This document shows, one piece after another, positions 34,472-42,927 of a stretch of DNA of 64,000 nucleotides. The DNA lies in contig JBOHRN010000010.1 of assembly GCA_050732775.1 (NCBI GenBank), positions 62,001 through 126,000 of the forward strand, in the 5' to 3' direction. Within the stretch, counting starts at the first letter, position 1. The number at the start of each line of letters is the position of its first letter. Source of the DNA: JBOHRN01 sp050732775 (GTDB taxonomy: Bacteria; Gemmatimonadota; Gemmatimonadetes; Longimicrobiales; Longimicrobiaceae). Below the pieces are notes generated by a model. It made no database searches, had not been told where the DNA came from, and was given only the letters and a program-made list of their open reading frames with translations. The position numbers and the translations under genes are program-made.

Positions 34472-34675
34472 CTAGCGGATGATCCCGAGGGGGATGAGCA
34501 CGGCGTAACCCGTCACCAGGAGCAGTGGCGCGAGCACGGTGGAGCCGGAGGAGAGGAGCGCATACCCCGCCACGATCACCCCGGCGGCCGCGGCCAGAAG
34601 GGTCCAGTTGGCCGCGCCCAAGCGGACGGTTTCGCGCCGCTTCCCCGGCTTTCCGGTTCGGTCTTTTCCAACCAT
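34472..34675 (-). CDS. Small two-helix membrane protein, hypothetical
   Basis: 67 residues. A basic N-terminus (MVGKDRTGKPGKRRETVRLG) is followed by two hydrophobic helices (about 24-42 and 47-65) ending LLLVTGYAVLIPLGIIR. The pattern resembles DUF3098-type small membrane proteins; the function is unknown. The ATG at 34675 overlaps the TGA of the TPR gene upstream by one base (TGATG), and its TAG lies directly against the 5' end of tRNA-Val, so all three are probably on one transcript. Confidence 0.7.
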   Translation of the reverse strand: MVGKDRTGKPGKRRETVRLGAANWTLLAAAAGVIVAGYALLSSGSTVLAPLLLVTGYAVLIPLGIIR

Positions 34676-35613
34676 CAGGAAATATGGTCTGGGGATACTC
34701 CCGCCTCAAGGGACGGCCCGGACAGGTTCACGGCTTCTCCCGCGTCGAGCAGAGCCAACGCCTCCCCACACCGCTCGCCCCAAGGATTAAAACGGTTCGC
34801 CTCGACGCCCCCTCGCCACGCCTCGCGGGCTTGCCCGGGATCTCCCTCGGCGTAGTGGGCGGCGCCTAGCTCCCAGTACGCCTCGATCAGCTTGGGGCCT
34901 AGCTCGATGGCTCGCTCAAAAAAACCCCTGGCGTCGGCGTACATCTCCCGCTCCCGGTACACCAGCCCCAGGTATAAGGTCGCGTATAGCACGGCCTTCC
35001 GGTCATTCCCCCGCCGGATGGCGCGGGAAAGGTGCTCGATGGCCTCGCCGAAAATCCCCTTCTTGAGGCAGATGTAGCCGAGGTTCACCCGGGCAATATC
35101 GTTCCGCGGCTCCCGGGCCAGAACCCGTTGATAGGTAAAGAGGGCTTCGTCGTACTCGTCAAGGAGCATCTGCGCCCAACCGAGCAAGCTCTCCGCCTTG
35201 GAGTCGCCGGGGGCCAATTCGAGCGCCCGTTTCAATTCGCTCACCGCCCGGGCGTGATCCCCGGCCGCGATAGCGCTCCACCCCCGCTCCACGTAGGTGG
35301 AGCTACCCAGGTGGTCGGAGCGGGCCGGTCCCGGAGAGAGCCCCTCCGGGCGGGCCGCCGGGGAAAGGGCTTTGTAGCGCTCGACCAGCGCGCGGATGCG
35401 CTCCTTGAAGCCGGCCAACCGGTCGATGGCCCGCTCGGTGTCCCGAAACAGCGAGAGAATCTGGTCTCGCGCCCGGGCCCGGTCCCCGCCGCCGTCCTCG
35501 GCTTGGCCGAGGAGACGCTCCACCCCGGCGAAGCGCTCCTCCAGGTCAGGAATCGGATCGGGAAAAGGCGAGCCGTTGCCCGCGGAGCCGACGGGGTTTT
35601 CCGAGCTGGTCAC
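34675..35613 (-). CDS. TPR-repeat protein at the end of the Che/MglA locus
   Basis: 312 residues, no signal peptide, so cytoplasmic. A helical N-terminal part (about 25-85) is followed by four or more TPR units, such as GDHARAVSELKRALELAPGDS, YDEALFTYQRVLAREPRNDI and YADARGFFERAIELGPKLIEA. The GTG start at 35613 overlaps the stop of the tandem CheW gene. It is the last protein of the signalling locus and probably an adaptor for one of its partners. No enzymatic motif is visible. Confidence 0.8.
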   Translation of the reverse strand: MTSSENPVGSAGNGSPFPDPIPDLEERFAGVERLLGQAEDGGGDRARARDQILSLFRDTERAIDRLAGFKERIRALVERYKALSPAARPEGLSPGPARSDHLGSSTYVERGWSAIAAGDHARAVSELKRALELAPGDSKAESLLGWAQMLLDEYDEALFTYQRVLAREPRNDIARVNLGYICLKKGIFGEAIEHLSRAIRRGNDRKAVLYATLYLGLVYREREMYADARGFFERAIELGPKLIEAYWELGAAHYAEGDPGQAREAWRGGVEANRFNPWGERCGEALALLDAGEAVNLSGPSLEAGVSPDHIS

Positions 35614-36608
35614 GGTCGAGAGCTTTTCTTGGACCCGGAGCGTGATTTTGGCTTCGATCTTGGCTTCGACGACGACTTCGGTTTCGTTTTGGGCTTCGCT
35701 TTGGATTTCGCTTTGGATTTAGACTTAGGCGGTCCGGGCTGCTCGGTTGGCTCGGGGGGCGTGAGGTCGGCCTCCTGGAGGGCTATGCGCTCCTGCGACG
35801 ATAAGACGCGGTCCAGCTCCAGGACGATGATAAGTTGGCCGCGCCCCCGCACGATCCCCTTGATGAACTCGGCGGCGATACCGCGGACGTAGCTGGGCGG
35901 GTCGGACAGTTGGGAGTCCGGCAGGCGGAGCACCTCGGAAACCGCGTCCACCATTAGCCCCAGACGTTCGCCGTCGAAGGGGACCACCACGATGCGAGTC
36001 TCGGCGTCGACCTTGGCTTCGGGTGCCTCGAAACGGCGTCGCACGTCGATCACCGGCACCAGCGTTCCGCGCACGTCGATCACCCCTTCCACGAAGCCAG
36101 GCGCCTTGGGTACGGGCGTGACCGGTTGGTGGCGGAGGATCTCGTGTACGGAGAATACGTCCAGCCCGAAGTCCTGCCCACCCACCCGGAAGGTCACGAT
36201 CTGGACCGTCTGCTCGCTCTCTAAGCTCTCGTTCACCTGCTCCTCCGTCTGGTCGAATGGAAATATCTCGGCGGGGTCGAGAAGGGTTACCACCTCGTCC
36301 CCCATCCGTACCACCTCCCCGGCTCCGACCGGGAAGCTACGCACCCCGGCCACCCCGTCCACCGCGACGCCGACCTTGCGACCAGCGCGCCGCAGCACTA
36401 TTACCTCGAAGCCGGCTGTGACCGGCTCCCCCCCTCCCAATCGGAGTGCCAGGTCCACCACCGGGATCAACGCTCCCCGCCAGGGCAATACCCCCAACAG
36501 CTCAGGCCCGGCGTCGGGCACGGGGTGAGGAGTGGCTCCGGCGAGAACCTCGTCCACCGACTCCACCGGAAACGCCTGCCAGTCGGCGCCGAGCCGGAAG
36601 ACAGTCAT
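35610..36608 (-). CDS. Tandem CheW-domain coupling protein with Lys/Ser/Pro-rich tail
   Basis: 332 residues. The first CheW domain covers about 1-125 (FRLGADWQAFPVESVDEVL, WRGALIPVVDLALRLG), the second about 140-285 (QIVTFRVGGQDFGLDVFSVHE, VIDVRGTLVPVIDVRRRF). The last 42 residues are almost only Lys, Ser, Pro, Arg and Ala, with runs such as KSKSKAKSKAKPKTKPK. CheW couples CheA to receptors; a tandem form could bridge arrays. The histone-like tail suggests DNA or polyanion binding. ATG at 36608 is preferred; a GTG at 36626 overlapping the cheB stop is an alternative. Confidence 0.88.
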   Translation of the reverse strand: MTVFRLGADWQAFPVESVDEVLAGATPHPVPDAGPELLGVLPWRGALIPVVDLALRLGGGEPVTAGFEVIVLRRAGRKVGVAVDGVAGVRSFPVGAGEVVRMGDEVVTLLDPAEIFPFDQTEEQVNESLESEQTVQIVTFRVGGQDFGLDVFSVHEILRHQPVTPVPKAPGFVEGVIDVRGTLVPVIDVRRRFEAPEAKVDAETRIVVVPFDGERLGLMVDAVSEVLRLPDSQLSDPPSYVRGIAAEFIKGIVRGRGQLIIVLELDRVLSSQERIALQEADLTPPEPTEQPGPPKSKSKAKSKAKPKTKPKSSSKPRSKPKSRSGSKKSSRP

Positions 36609-36622
36609 CCGCTCCGGGCCCC

Positions 36623-37705
36623 TCACCGCAGCCGGGAGCTGCCGCGGGGGCGCTCCAGTTCGCGGACCGCCGCGCCGACCGCCGCCGCCAACTCCGGGAG
36701 CGGTATGGGGGATGCTCCCCGCCGCACCGCCGCGGCGGGCATACTGTGGATTACCGAGCTGGCGCGGTCTTGGGCCAGCGCCACTCCACCGGCCTCGATT
36801 ACCGCCTGCACCCCGTCGGCGCCGTCGCGGCCCATACCGGTAAGCACCACTCCCACCGAGCGAGCCCCGAACGCCCCGGCCACGCTCCGGAAGAGCGGGT
36901 CGGCGGCGGGCCTCACACCCCACACCGTGGCCCCCCGGTCGAGCCGGAGGTGGTGGTCGTGGGGACCGCTCTCAACCCGCAGATGAAAGTCGCCCGGCGC
37001 AAGGTACACACCGTCGGAGTTAATTGGCTCGCCGTCGACCGCCTCCCGTACCGGGAGCGGGCAGAGGGAGTCGAGCCGCCGGGCGAGCGAACCGGTGAAC
37101 TCCGACGGCATGTGTTGGACCACCAGCACCGCCGCCCCCAGGGGAGCAGGCAGCCGGACCAACAGTTCCAGGACGGCGCGTGGCCCGCCGGTGGAGGCCG
37201 CCACCGCCACCGCCGCGTCCGCGGCGGCCGGTACCCACTCACGGAACGGTGCGGCCGGGGGCGGAGGCCGTAGGCGAACCGGGAGATTAGAAAGGTCGGC
37301 GGCCACCGCCGCTTTGAGAGCGCGCAGCAGTCGTTCCGGGAGCTCGGCCGTAGCCGCTCCTGCCGACGGCTTGGTAACGAAGTCTACCGCCCCGTAGTCC
37401 AGAGCTCGCAGCGTGAGCTCGCCCCCCTCCACGGTGTGGGTCGAGAGCATGACCACGGGCCGCGGGTTCTCGCTCATGATGTAGCCCAGGACCTGGAGTC
37501 CGTCCAGCCCGGGCATCTCCACGTCCAGCGTGACCACGTCCGGATTGAGCCGGTGGAGCTTGCGCAGCGCCTCTTCGCCGTTGCGCGCGGTCCCCACTAC
37601 CCGGAAGCCGTGAGCCCCCGAGATCACGTCGACCACCAGGCGGCGCATGAAGGCGCTGTCGTCCACCACCAGTACCCCGGCGGGCCGCTCAGAGGACGAT
37701 GTCAT
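36623..37705 (-). CDS. cheB: Chemoreceptor methylesterase/glutamine deamidase CheB
   Basis: 360 residues. The N-terminal receiver domain has VLVVDDSAFMRRL, the phosphoacceptor Asp in VTLDVEMPGLDG and Lys in DFVTKPS. The C-terminal esterase domain has the catalytic triad in VAASTGGPRA (Ser), VVQHMPSEFT (His) and LTGMGRDGADGV (Asp). It removes methyl groups from receptor glutamates. ATG at 37705 lies 17 bases inside cheD. No receptor gene is in the window, so its substrates are encoded elsewhere. Confidence 0.96.
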   Translation of the reverse strand: MTSSSERPAGVLVVDDSAFMRRLVVDVISGAHGFRVVGTARNGEEALRKLHRLNPDVVTLDVEMPGLDGLQVLGYIMSENPRPVVMLSTHTVEGGELTLRALDYGAVDFVTKPSAGAATAELPERLLRALKAAVAADLSNLPVRLRPPPPAAPFREWVPAAADAAVAVAASTGGPRAVLELLVRLPAPLGAAVLVVQHMPSEFTGSLARRLDSLCPLPVREAVDGEPINSDGVYLAPGDFHLRVESGPHDHHLRLDRGATVWGVRPAADPLFRSVAGAFGARSVGVVLTGMGRDGADGVQAVIEAGGVALAQDRASSVIHSMPAAAVRRGASPIPLPELAAAVGAAVRELERPRGSSRLR

Positions 37706-38171
37706 CCCGCATCACCGAGGTGACGGTGGTCTTGCCGTCTTTGATCCGGAAGCGGACCGAGCGCCCGTAATCCTCTCCCACCGCCTCGCCCACCAGCGGA
37801 ACCCCGGCCAGCTGCAACGCTCCGCGGGCCGCCTCCAGGTTCCTCTCGCCGGTGTTCATGGTGGTGGCCGTCTTGAGGCTGGCGAACATGGAGGCCCCTC
37901 CCACCAGACGGGCTTCGGCGCGGCCGGGATCGCCCCCCAGCCCGGCCATCTCCTCGAGTAGCAGCGATACGGCGGTGGTGGCAAACTTGGCCCGGTTGGT
38001 CGGGTTGCGCGACGAGGAGGGGTCGGGCAGGAGGACGTGGGCCATCCCCCCCACCGTCACCTCGGGGTCGTGCAGGAGAATGGCCACGCACGAACCCAGC
38101 CCCAGGGTGACCAGCACGTCTCCGCCACGGCCGACGGCGTGGTCCGCGACCCTTACCATGATCTTGTTCAC
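37689..38171 (-). CDS. cheD: Chemoreceptor glutamine deamidase CheD
   Basis: 160 residues. CheD deamidates receptor glutamines and in other systems docks to CheC. The catalytic Cys is in TLGLGSCVAILLHDP and the His in VGGMAHVLLPD; KLVGGASMF appears here as ARLVGGASMFASL, and NTGERNLEAARG also fits the family. The GTG at 38171 overlaps the cheR stop by four bases; an internal ATG at 38159 is also possible. Presence with cheC suggests adaptation by the CheC-CheD-CheY loop. Confidence 0.95.
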   Translation of the reverse strand: MNKIMVRVADHAVGRGGDVLVTLGLGSCVAILLHDPEVTVGGMAHVLLPDPSSSRNPTNRAKFATTAVSLLLEEMAGLGGDPGRAEARLVGGASMFASLKTATTMNTGERNLEAARGALQLAGVPLVGEAVGEDYGRSVRFRIKDGKTTVTSVMRDDIVL

Positions 38172-39025
38172 GTGGCTTCCGGCTTCTGGAAGACACGTTC
38201 CCGGTTGTCCACCGGCGAGAACCTGGAGCGGACTTCCCCGAAGAGAGTCTCCACCTTGCCCAGCACCAGAAAGCCGCCCGGAAGCAGGCAGTCGTAAAAG
38301 CGGCGGAAGAGCCGCTCCTGGATCTCCCGGCTAAAGTAGATGATCACGTTCCGGCAAAGGATCATGGCCTGGTCCCGTTCCGGCTCTCCGGAGATGAGGT
38401 CCTTGCGCACGAACGCCACGTTCCGGCGCGCCTCCTCGCGCAACCGGAAGGGAGGGCCGGGCGAGAACCAGCGCTCCTGCTGCCCGGCGGGGGTTTCCAT
38501 CATGGCCAAGTCGGTGTATTCGGCGCGGCGGGCCGCGTCCAGGGAGCGCAGGTCGATGTCGGTACCCAGGATGCGAAAGCGAGCTAGCTCTTCCTGGCGG
38601 GAGTTGACCTCCGCCCACTCGCGTAGGATGATCGAGAGGGTATACGCCTCCTCTCCGCTGGCGGCGCCCGCGCTCCAGACGCGCACCCTCGCTTCGGGCC
38701 GGTCGAACAGCGCGGGCACCACCCGCTCCCGCACCACCTCCCAGCTTTCCCGGTTACGGAAGAACTTGGAGACGTTGATGGTGAGGGCGTCGAGGAGCAG
38801 GTCGTACTCGACCGGGTCCCGGTCCAGGAGCCCGGCGTACTGCCCGAAGCCAGACTGGCCCTTGGCCCGCATGCGCACGGCTACGCGGCGGCGCAGGCAC
38901 TTGTTCTTGTAGAACCGGCAGTTGAAGCCACGCTCCCGGAAGATCTTCTCCTTGAGCGCCTCAAACCCTTCGTCGTCCCCTTCCAGGGCGAGGTTGGGCG
39001 CGGGCAGGGTGGCGTCCCCGTTCAT
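38168..39025 (-). CDS. cheR: Chemoreceptor methyltransferase CheR
   Basis: 285 residues. The N-terminal helical domain (FEALKEKIFRERGFNCRFYK) precedes the SAM-binding domain with VWSAGAASGEEAYTLSIIL, the GTDIDLRSLDAARRAEY segment and CRNVIIYFSREIQERLF. It methylates receptor glutamates in concert with CheB. No TPR extension is present. ATG at 39025 overlaps the stop of the PATAN-TPR gene. Confidence 0.96.
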   Translation of the reverse strand: MNGDATLPAPNLALEGDDEGFEALKEKIFRERGFNCRFYKNKCLRRRVAVRMRAKGQSGFGQYAGLLDRDPVEYDLLLDALTINVSKFFRNRESWEVVRERVVPALFDRPEARVRVWSAGAASGEEAYTLSIILREWAEVNSRQEELARFRILGTDIDLRSLDAARRAEYTDLAMMETPAGQQERWFSPGPPFRLREEARRNVAFVRKDLISGEPERDQAMILCRNVIIYFSREIQERLFRRFYDCLLPGGFLVLGKVETLFGEVRSRFSPVDNRERVFQKPEAT

Positions 39026-40641
39026 GACTCCATAGAGGCAACCAACTCCAGATTAGTGCGCACGATCCTGTTGGCCGGGTTGATCTCCAACGCCTTGCGC
39101 CAGAAGCGCATCGCTTCCTCGCGCTCCATCCGCTTGTAATGGATGTTACCGAGCTTGACGTACACTTCGTCTCCGCTGGGCGGGCGCAACTCCGCCGCCC
39201 GCTTCAAGCTCTCGGCCGCGCTTTCGTAGTCGCCCCGCCGGTACAGGACCTCTCCCAACCCCCTATGGGCCTGGGCCAGGAGCGAGTCTTCCTCGGCCGC
39301 CCGGCGAAAGCCGGCTTCGGCCTCCTCCCAGTGCCCGCGCCGCTCCTCGACCACGCCCAGGTGTAAGTGGAGCGGCGCGGAGTGGGGGTAACGACCAGCC
39401 CCCTCGGCCAGCAAAGAGGCCGCCCGGTCCAGCTCTCCGGCCAGAGCCAGGGCCGCGCCGGCGAATACGTAGTAGCTCTCGGCCGCCTCTTTCTTCCCCA
39501 CCGCTTCCCGGTAGCTTTCGAAAGCCGACAGCGCGTCGGCAAGCAAACCCTCCTTGAGGGCGAGCACGGCCGAGGAGAGGAGGAAGAGAGGATCGCCGGG
39601 CGCCAGCAGTAACGCCTCGTCGAGGGACGCCCGCGCTTCTTCGCACCGGCCCAGCCCCTCCAGCGCCAGAGCCAGATCGTGGAGGGCGGCCGGTTTGGGT
39701 CCTCCCAACTCCAGCACCTCCTTGAACTCCCGCACCGCGCGCCGCTGGTCTCCGGCGCGGAGCCCAATCAATCCCCGGTAAAAGCGGGCGTTCACATTCT
39801 TCGGCGCGAGCTCCCTCACCCGGCGAAACTCCCGCACCGCCTCCTCATACATCCCGGTGCGGTAGAAGGCCACCCCCAAGTTGAGGTGGTCGTCGACCCT
39901 GCCCGCCGGTACGGCGCGGCTCTCTTGCCGCTTGCGCCCCACCGGGTGTGCAAAGCCGGCCTGGATGAGCCCGAAGAGGGCCTTGGCCACGTCGAACTCC
40001 ACCAGCCCCGACTCCTCCACTACCTCGCGCACGCTGCGTACCCCATCCAAGAGGGGGATGATCTTCCGCTGCTCGGCGCCCAGCTCCAGATCTTCCTCTT
40101 CCAGCCGGGCGTGGTCCAGTTCGAAGACCAGGTCCAGCTCCGGGATCTTCTTCTCGATCAGCCCCCATTCGTCCACCCGGCGGGCCCCCTCCAGAAGGAG
40201 GTTTTCCGGGTTGATGGAGACCAGCAGCGCACCTTGCTCGGGGCGCTGGTCGGGCTCGAAGTAAAAGGAGCCCTGGTGCCAGGTGAAAAGGAGGTAAACG
40301 GCCTCCTCGATCTGGAGCCGCACGTACTCCTCGAGTTGGTCCCGGGTAATGGCGCCACGCTCGATCAGGAGCTCTCCGAGCCGCTCCTGGGGCCTTTTAC
40401 CCTGTTCGGCCACGGCTGCCTCGAGCTCCTCACGCCCAAGTAGACCGTTCTTGACCAGGAGGTCTCCGAGCCGGTCCTTGCGGTTGACCAGCGAGGCGAA
40501 GGTGATGCGGCCCCGCTCAAAGAACAGGTAGCCGAAGTTGGCCCGGTCGGTGACCGACAAGCAGCCGGTCTTCTGCCCCATGGCCAAGAGTTGGAGCACG
40601 TCGGGCAAGCTCGCCTCGCTCAGGTTTCCCTTGATCGCCAC
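39022..40641 (-). CDS. PATAN (DUF4388)-TPR protein with tandem MshEN-like motifs
   Basis: 539 residues, cytoplasmic. The PATAN domain begins GNLSEASLPDVLQLLAMGQK. Inserted in it are two 24-residue motifs, 57-80 starting RLGDLLVKNGLLG and 87-110 starting RLGELLIERGAIT, which follow the pattern of the c-di-GMP-binding MshEN domain. A winged-helix-like region (about 190-240) comes next, then eight or more TPR units to the end. The start is GTG at 40641, overlapping the stop of the AAA+ gene by one base. PATAN proteins recur in bacterial polarity and motility loci. Ligand binding is inference. Confidence 0.85.
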   Translation of the reverse strand: MAIKGNLSEASLPDVLQLLAMGQKTGCLSVTDRANFGYLFFERGRITFASLVNRKDRLGDLLVKNGLLGREELEAAVAEQGKRPQERLGELLIERGAITRDQLEEYVRLQIEEAVYLLFTWHQGSFYFEPDQRPEQGALLVSINPENLLLEGARRVDEWGLIEKKIPELDLVFELDHARLEEEDLELGAEQRKIIPLLDGVRSVREVVEESGLVEFDVAKALFGLIQAGFAHPVGRKRQESRAVPAGRVDDHLNLGVAFYRTGMYEEAVREFRRVRELAPKNVNARFYRGLIGLRAGDQRRAVREFKEVLELGGPKPAALHDLALALEGLGRCEEARASLDEALLLAPGDPLFLLSSAVLALKEGLLADALSAFESYREAVGKKEAAESYYVFAGAALALAGELDRAASLLAEGAGRYPHSAPLHLHLGVVEERRGHWEEAEAGFRRAAEEDSLLAQAHRGLGEVLYRRGDYESAAESLKRAAELRPPSGDEVYVKLGNIHYKRMEREEAMRFWRKALEINPANRIVRTNLELVASMES

Positions 40642-42290
40642 TAGACGTACTCCTCGGCGATGCGGTCGTCGAGCGCCAGCCAGTCGGCGGCCATCCGGTC
40701 GGGGTCCATGAGGACGGTGGCGCTGGCCAGGGGCTCACTCTTCGTGGCTGCGGGCGCCACCGGAGCGAGCTCAACCACCAGTCCGGCGGACAGACGCCCC
40801 CGCAGGCGTGCCGGGAGTCCCTCCAGCTCGTCCGGCGGAAGTCGCGACGCCGCCACCACTTGTGTTCCCTTCCCGGCCACCGCTTCCAGCAGCCGGGAGA
40901 GCCCCTCGGAAAGGTCGCTCTGCTCTCCGGCCAGCTCGACGTCGTCGACCAGGATCAGCTCTTGTTCGAGGTAGCTCCGGTACCACCCCACCCCCCCCGC
41001 GAGAGCACCCCGCTCTGCGAGCGGCAGGTAGCCGACCCGGGAATCGGGCCGGCGCTCCAGAAACGCGCTCCCCAGGGCTCCCAAGAAGGTGGTCCTCCCG
41101 CTCCCGGGCGGCCCGTGCACAAAGAGAGGGTTATACGCCGAGCCGGGGGCGGCCAGCACTTCGCGCGCGGTGCGGGCCGCCGGGGAGTCGCCGTGTTGCA
41201 GGGCCGCGAAATCGGCGAGGGTGCGGGCGGGGGGAGGGGGGGGAGGAGTCCGTTCCGCCCTGGCCCCTTCGAGTAGTTCCCTGGCTTCTTCTAGCCGGTC
41301 GGGGTCCCGCAGGGCGGCCAGTTTGAGGGCGTTCGGGTCGACTTTGTCCATCTCTGCGCGCACCGCTTCCAACTCCCGGGCCCGTTGCTCGAACCCCGGC
41401 AGGAATCCGGAGGGGGGAGGTGCGTCTCCGACCAAGGTCTCTTCCAGGGCGCGGGTACGGATCCCCTCCCCCTCCCACTTCAGGATCGCCTCGGCGATTG
41501 GCTCCCGCCACGACCCGGCCTCGACCAGATTGGCCAGGGTGCTGGCCACGTCCGAGAGAAAGGCGTCGAACTCTCCCTCGGAGGCGGCGCGGGGAAAAGG
41601 GCCGAGCAACCCCGAAAGCTCGCCAGTGCCGACCCGCTCGCCGCTCTCCTGCTGGCGGGCGGCTACCCGGGCGAGGGCGTCGAGCAGCTCCCGCACGCTC
41701 TCGAACGGCACCGCCGCTAGGGCTTCGGCCACCCCGGGGGCGAGGTCGATCCCGTCCTCGAGCGAACGGCGGTGGACGATGTCGAGCCTAAGGTCGGGGT
41801 TGGGTGCCTGGATATCGAGCGTGAGCCCCTCGCCCAGGCGGGAGAGGAGCCGCTCGTCCAACCCCTCGATCTCCGCGGGCGGGCGGTCGGCCGCGGCGAT
41901 CACCTGAAGCCGGGGAGCTTGGCCGGCCTGGTCCCAGAGCCGGAGGAGGCGGAGCTGCCCCTCCAGGTCTCGGGCCAGGGCTTGTAAGTCATCGAATAGC
42001 AGGTATAGCGGAGCCCCCTCGCCGACCGGGACGGTCTCATCCCCCCAATCACCTTTCTCCGCCAGCTCGAGGTAGACCAGCCCGCTCTCTGGGTGCAGCT
42101 CCAGCCCCCGGTGACCAACCGCCTGGAGAAGGTGGCTCTTGCCCAGCCCGGCCGGGGCGTGGAGGATGAGCGGATTGTAGCTGGCGTGTGGTGACTCGGC
42201 GGCCCGGCGGGCAGCCGTGGCGGCCACCCGGTTGCTCGACCCCTCGGCGAAACGCTCGAACGTGAGAGCAGGGTCCAACTCGGAAGGCAT
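40641..42290 (-). CDS. Protein with two DnaA-like AAA+ modules, no DNA-binding domain IV
   Basis: 549 residues. Module 1 (about 5-230) follows DnaA domain III closely: LTFERFAEGSSNRVAATAA, Walker A APAGLGKS (45-52), Walker B LYLLFDDLQAL (95-104), sensor 1 AAADRPPAEIEGLDERLLSR, sensor 2 around Arg200. A helical and Pro-rich linker (about 230-356) leads to module 2 (about 357-512) with Walker A GPPGSGRT, where the catalytic Lys is Arg399, and Walker B ELILVDD. It has no DnaA-type helix-turn-helix. The end, LMDPDRMAADWLALDDRI, may be a docking peptide. It sits between mglA and the PATAN-TPR gene, so a signalling scaffold role is more likely than replication initiation. Confidence 0.82.
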   Translation of the reverse strand: MPSELDPALTFERFAEGSSNRVAATAARRAAESPHASYNPLILHAPAGLGKSHLLQAVGHRGLELHPESGLVYLELAEKGDWGDETVPVGEGAPLYLLFDDLQALARDLEGQLRLLRLWDQAGQAPRLQVIAAADRPPAEIEGLDERLLSRLGEGLTLDIQAPNPDLRLDIVHRRSLEDGIDLAPGVAEALAAVPFESVRELLDALARVAARQQESGERVGTGELSGLLGPFPRAASEGEFDAFLSDVASTLANLVEAGSWREPIAEAILKWEGEGIRTRALEETLVGDAPPPSGFLPGFEQRARELEAVRAEMDKVDPNALKLAALRDPDRLEEARELLEGARAERTPPPPPPARTLADFAALQHGDSPAARTAREVLAAPGSAYNPLFVHGPPGSGRTTFLGALGSAFLERRPDSRVGYLPLAERGALAGGVGWYRSYLEQELILVDDVELAGEQSDLSEGLSRLLEAVAGKGTQVVAASRLPPDELEGLPARLRGRLSAGLVVELAPVAPAATKSEPLASATVLMDPDRMAADWLALDDRIAEEYV

Positions 42291-42294
42291 GGCT

Positions 42295-42906
42295 TTACCG
42301 GACCGCCGTTAGCGGACGGTTGAACCTCTGTGACAGCCGCTTGAGGACCAAGGCGCTGATGCCGCGCAAGCTGTCAAAAACTCCTTCTCCGGTCAGGGCC
42401 CGCGCCTCGAAGCGGGGCAGCTCCCGGAAGTTGAGGTCGTCGTCCAACTCCTCCGCCGGAAGCACGTCGGGGAGGTCGCGCTTATTGTACTGGAGACAGG
42501 TGGGCAAGGCGCGCGGGTCCACGCCCTGCTCCAGCAGGTTCTCTTGGAGGTTGCGGAAGCTCTCCAGGTTTTCTTCTCGTTGGGCGCGCTGGCTATCGGC
42601 CACGAACACCACCCCGTCGGCGCCCTGGAGTACCAGCTTGCGGGTGGCGTCGTAGTAAACCTGTCCGGGCACCGTGTAGAGCTGGAAACGGGTCTGAAAA
42701 CCCGAGACCGCCCCCAGCTCCAGGGGGAGAAAGTCGAAGAAGAGGGTGCGGTCCATCTCGGTGGCCAGCGAGACCATCTTTCCCTTGCGACTGTCCGGGA
42801 CCTGTCCGTGGATGTACTGCAGATTGGTGGTCTTTCCCGACCGACCGGGTCCGTAGTAGACGATCTTGCAGGTAATCTCGCGGGTCGAGTAGTTGACCAG
42901 TGACAT
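42295..42906 (-). CDS. mglA: MglA-type small Ras-like GTPase
   Basis: 203 residues, close to Myxococcus MglA. The start MSLVNYSTREITCKIVYYG, P-loop GPGRSGKTT, the switch region TVPGQVYYDATRKLVLQGAD and the specificity motif NKRD are all in place. MglA sets cell polarity and drives gliding and type IV pilus motility under control of the Roadblock protein MglB. Three Roadblock genes follow or flank it here. ATG at 42906. The neighbouring Che genes suggest that the chemosensory pathway acts on this switch, as Frz does in Myxococcus. Confidence 0.95.
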   Translation of the reverse strand: MSLVNYSTREITCKIVYYGPGRSGKTTNLQYIHGQVPDSRKGKMVSLATEMDRTLFFDFLPLELGAVSGFQTRFQLYTVPGQVYYDATRKLVLQGADGVVFVADSQRAQREENLESFRNLQENLLEQGVDPRALPTCLQYNKRDLPDVLPAEELDDDLNFRELPRFEARALTGEGVFDSLRGISALVLKRLSQRFNRPLTAVR

Positions 42907-42927
42907 GGGATGTACCTAGTTGTCAGT

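Noticed and set aside
35613..35740. Simple-sequence repeat as a mobile or CRISPR-like array
   Set aside because: The repetition is codon-level Lys/Ser/Pro coding in the tandem CheW tail, with irregular units and no spacers.
40641..42290. Calling this gene dnaA
   Set aside because: The DnaA DNA-binding domain IV and N-terminal domain I are missing and a second AAA+ module is present; context is signalling, not the origin.
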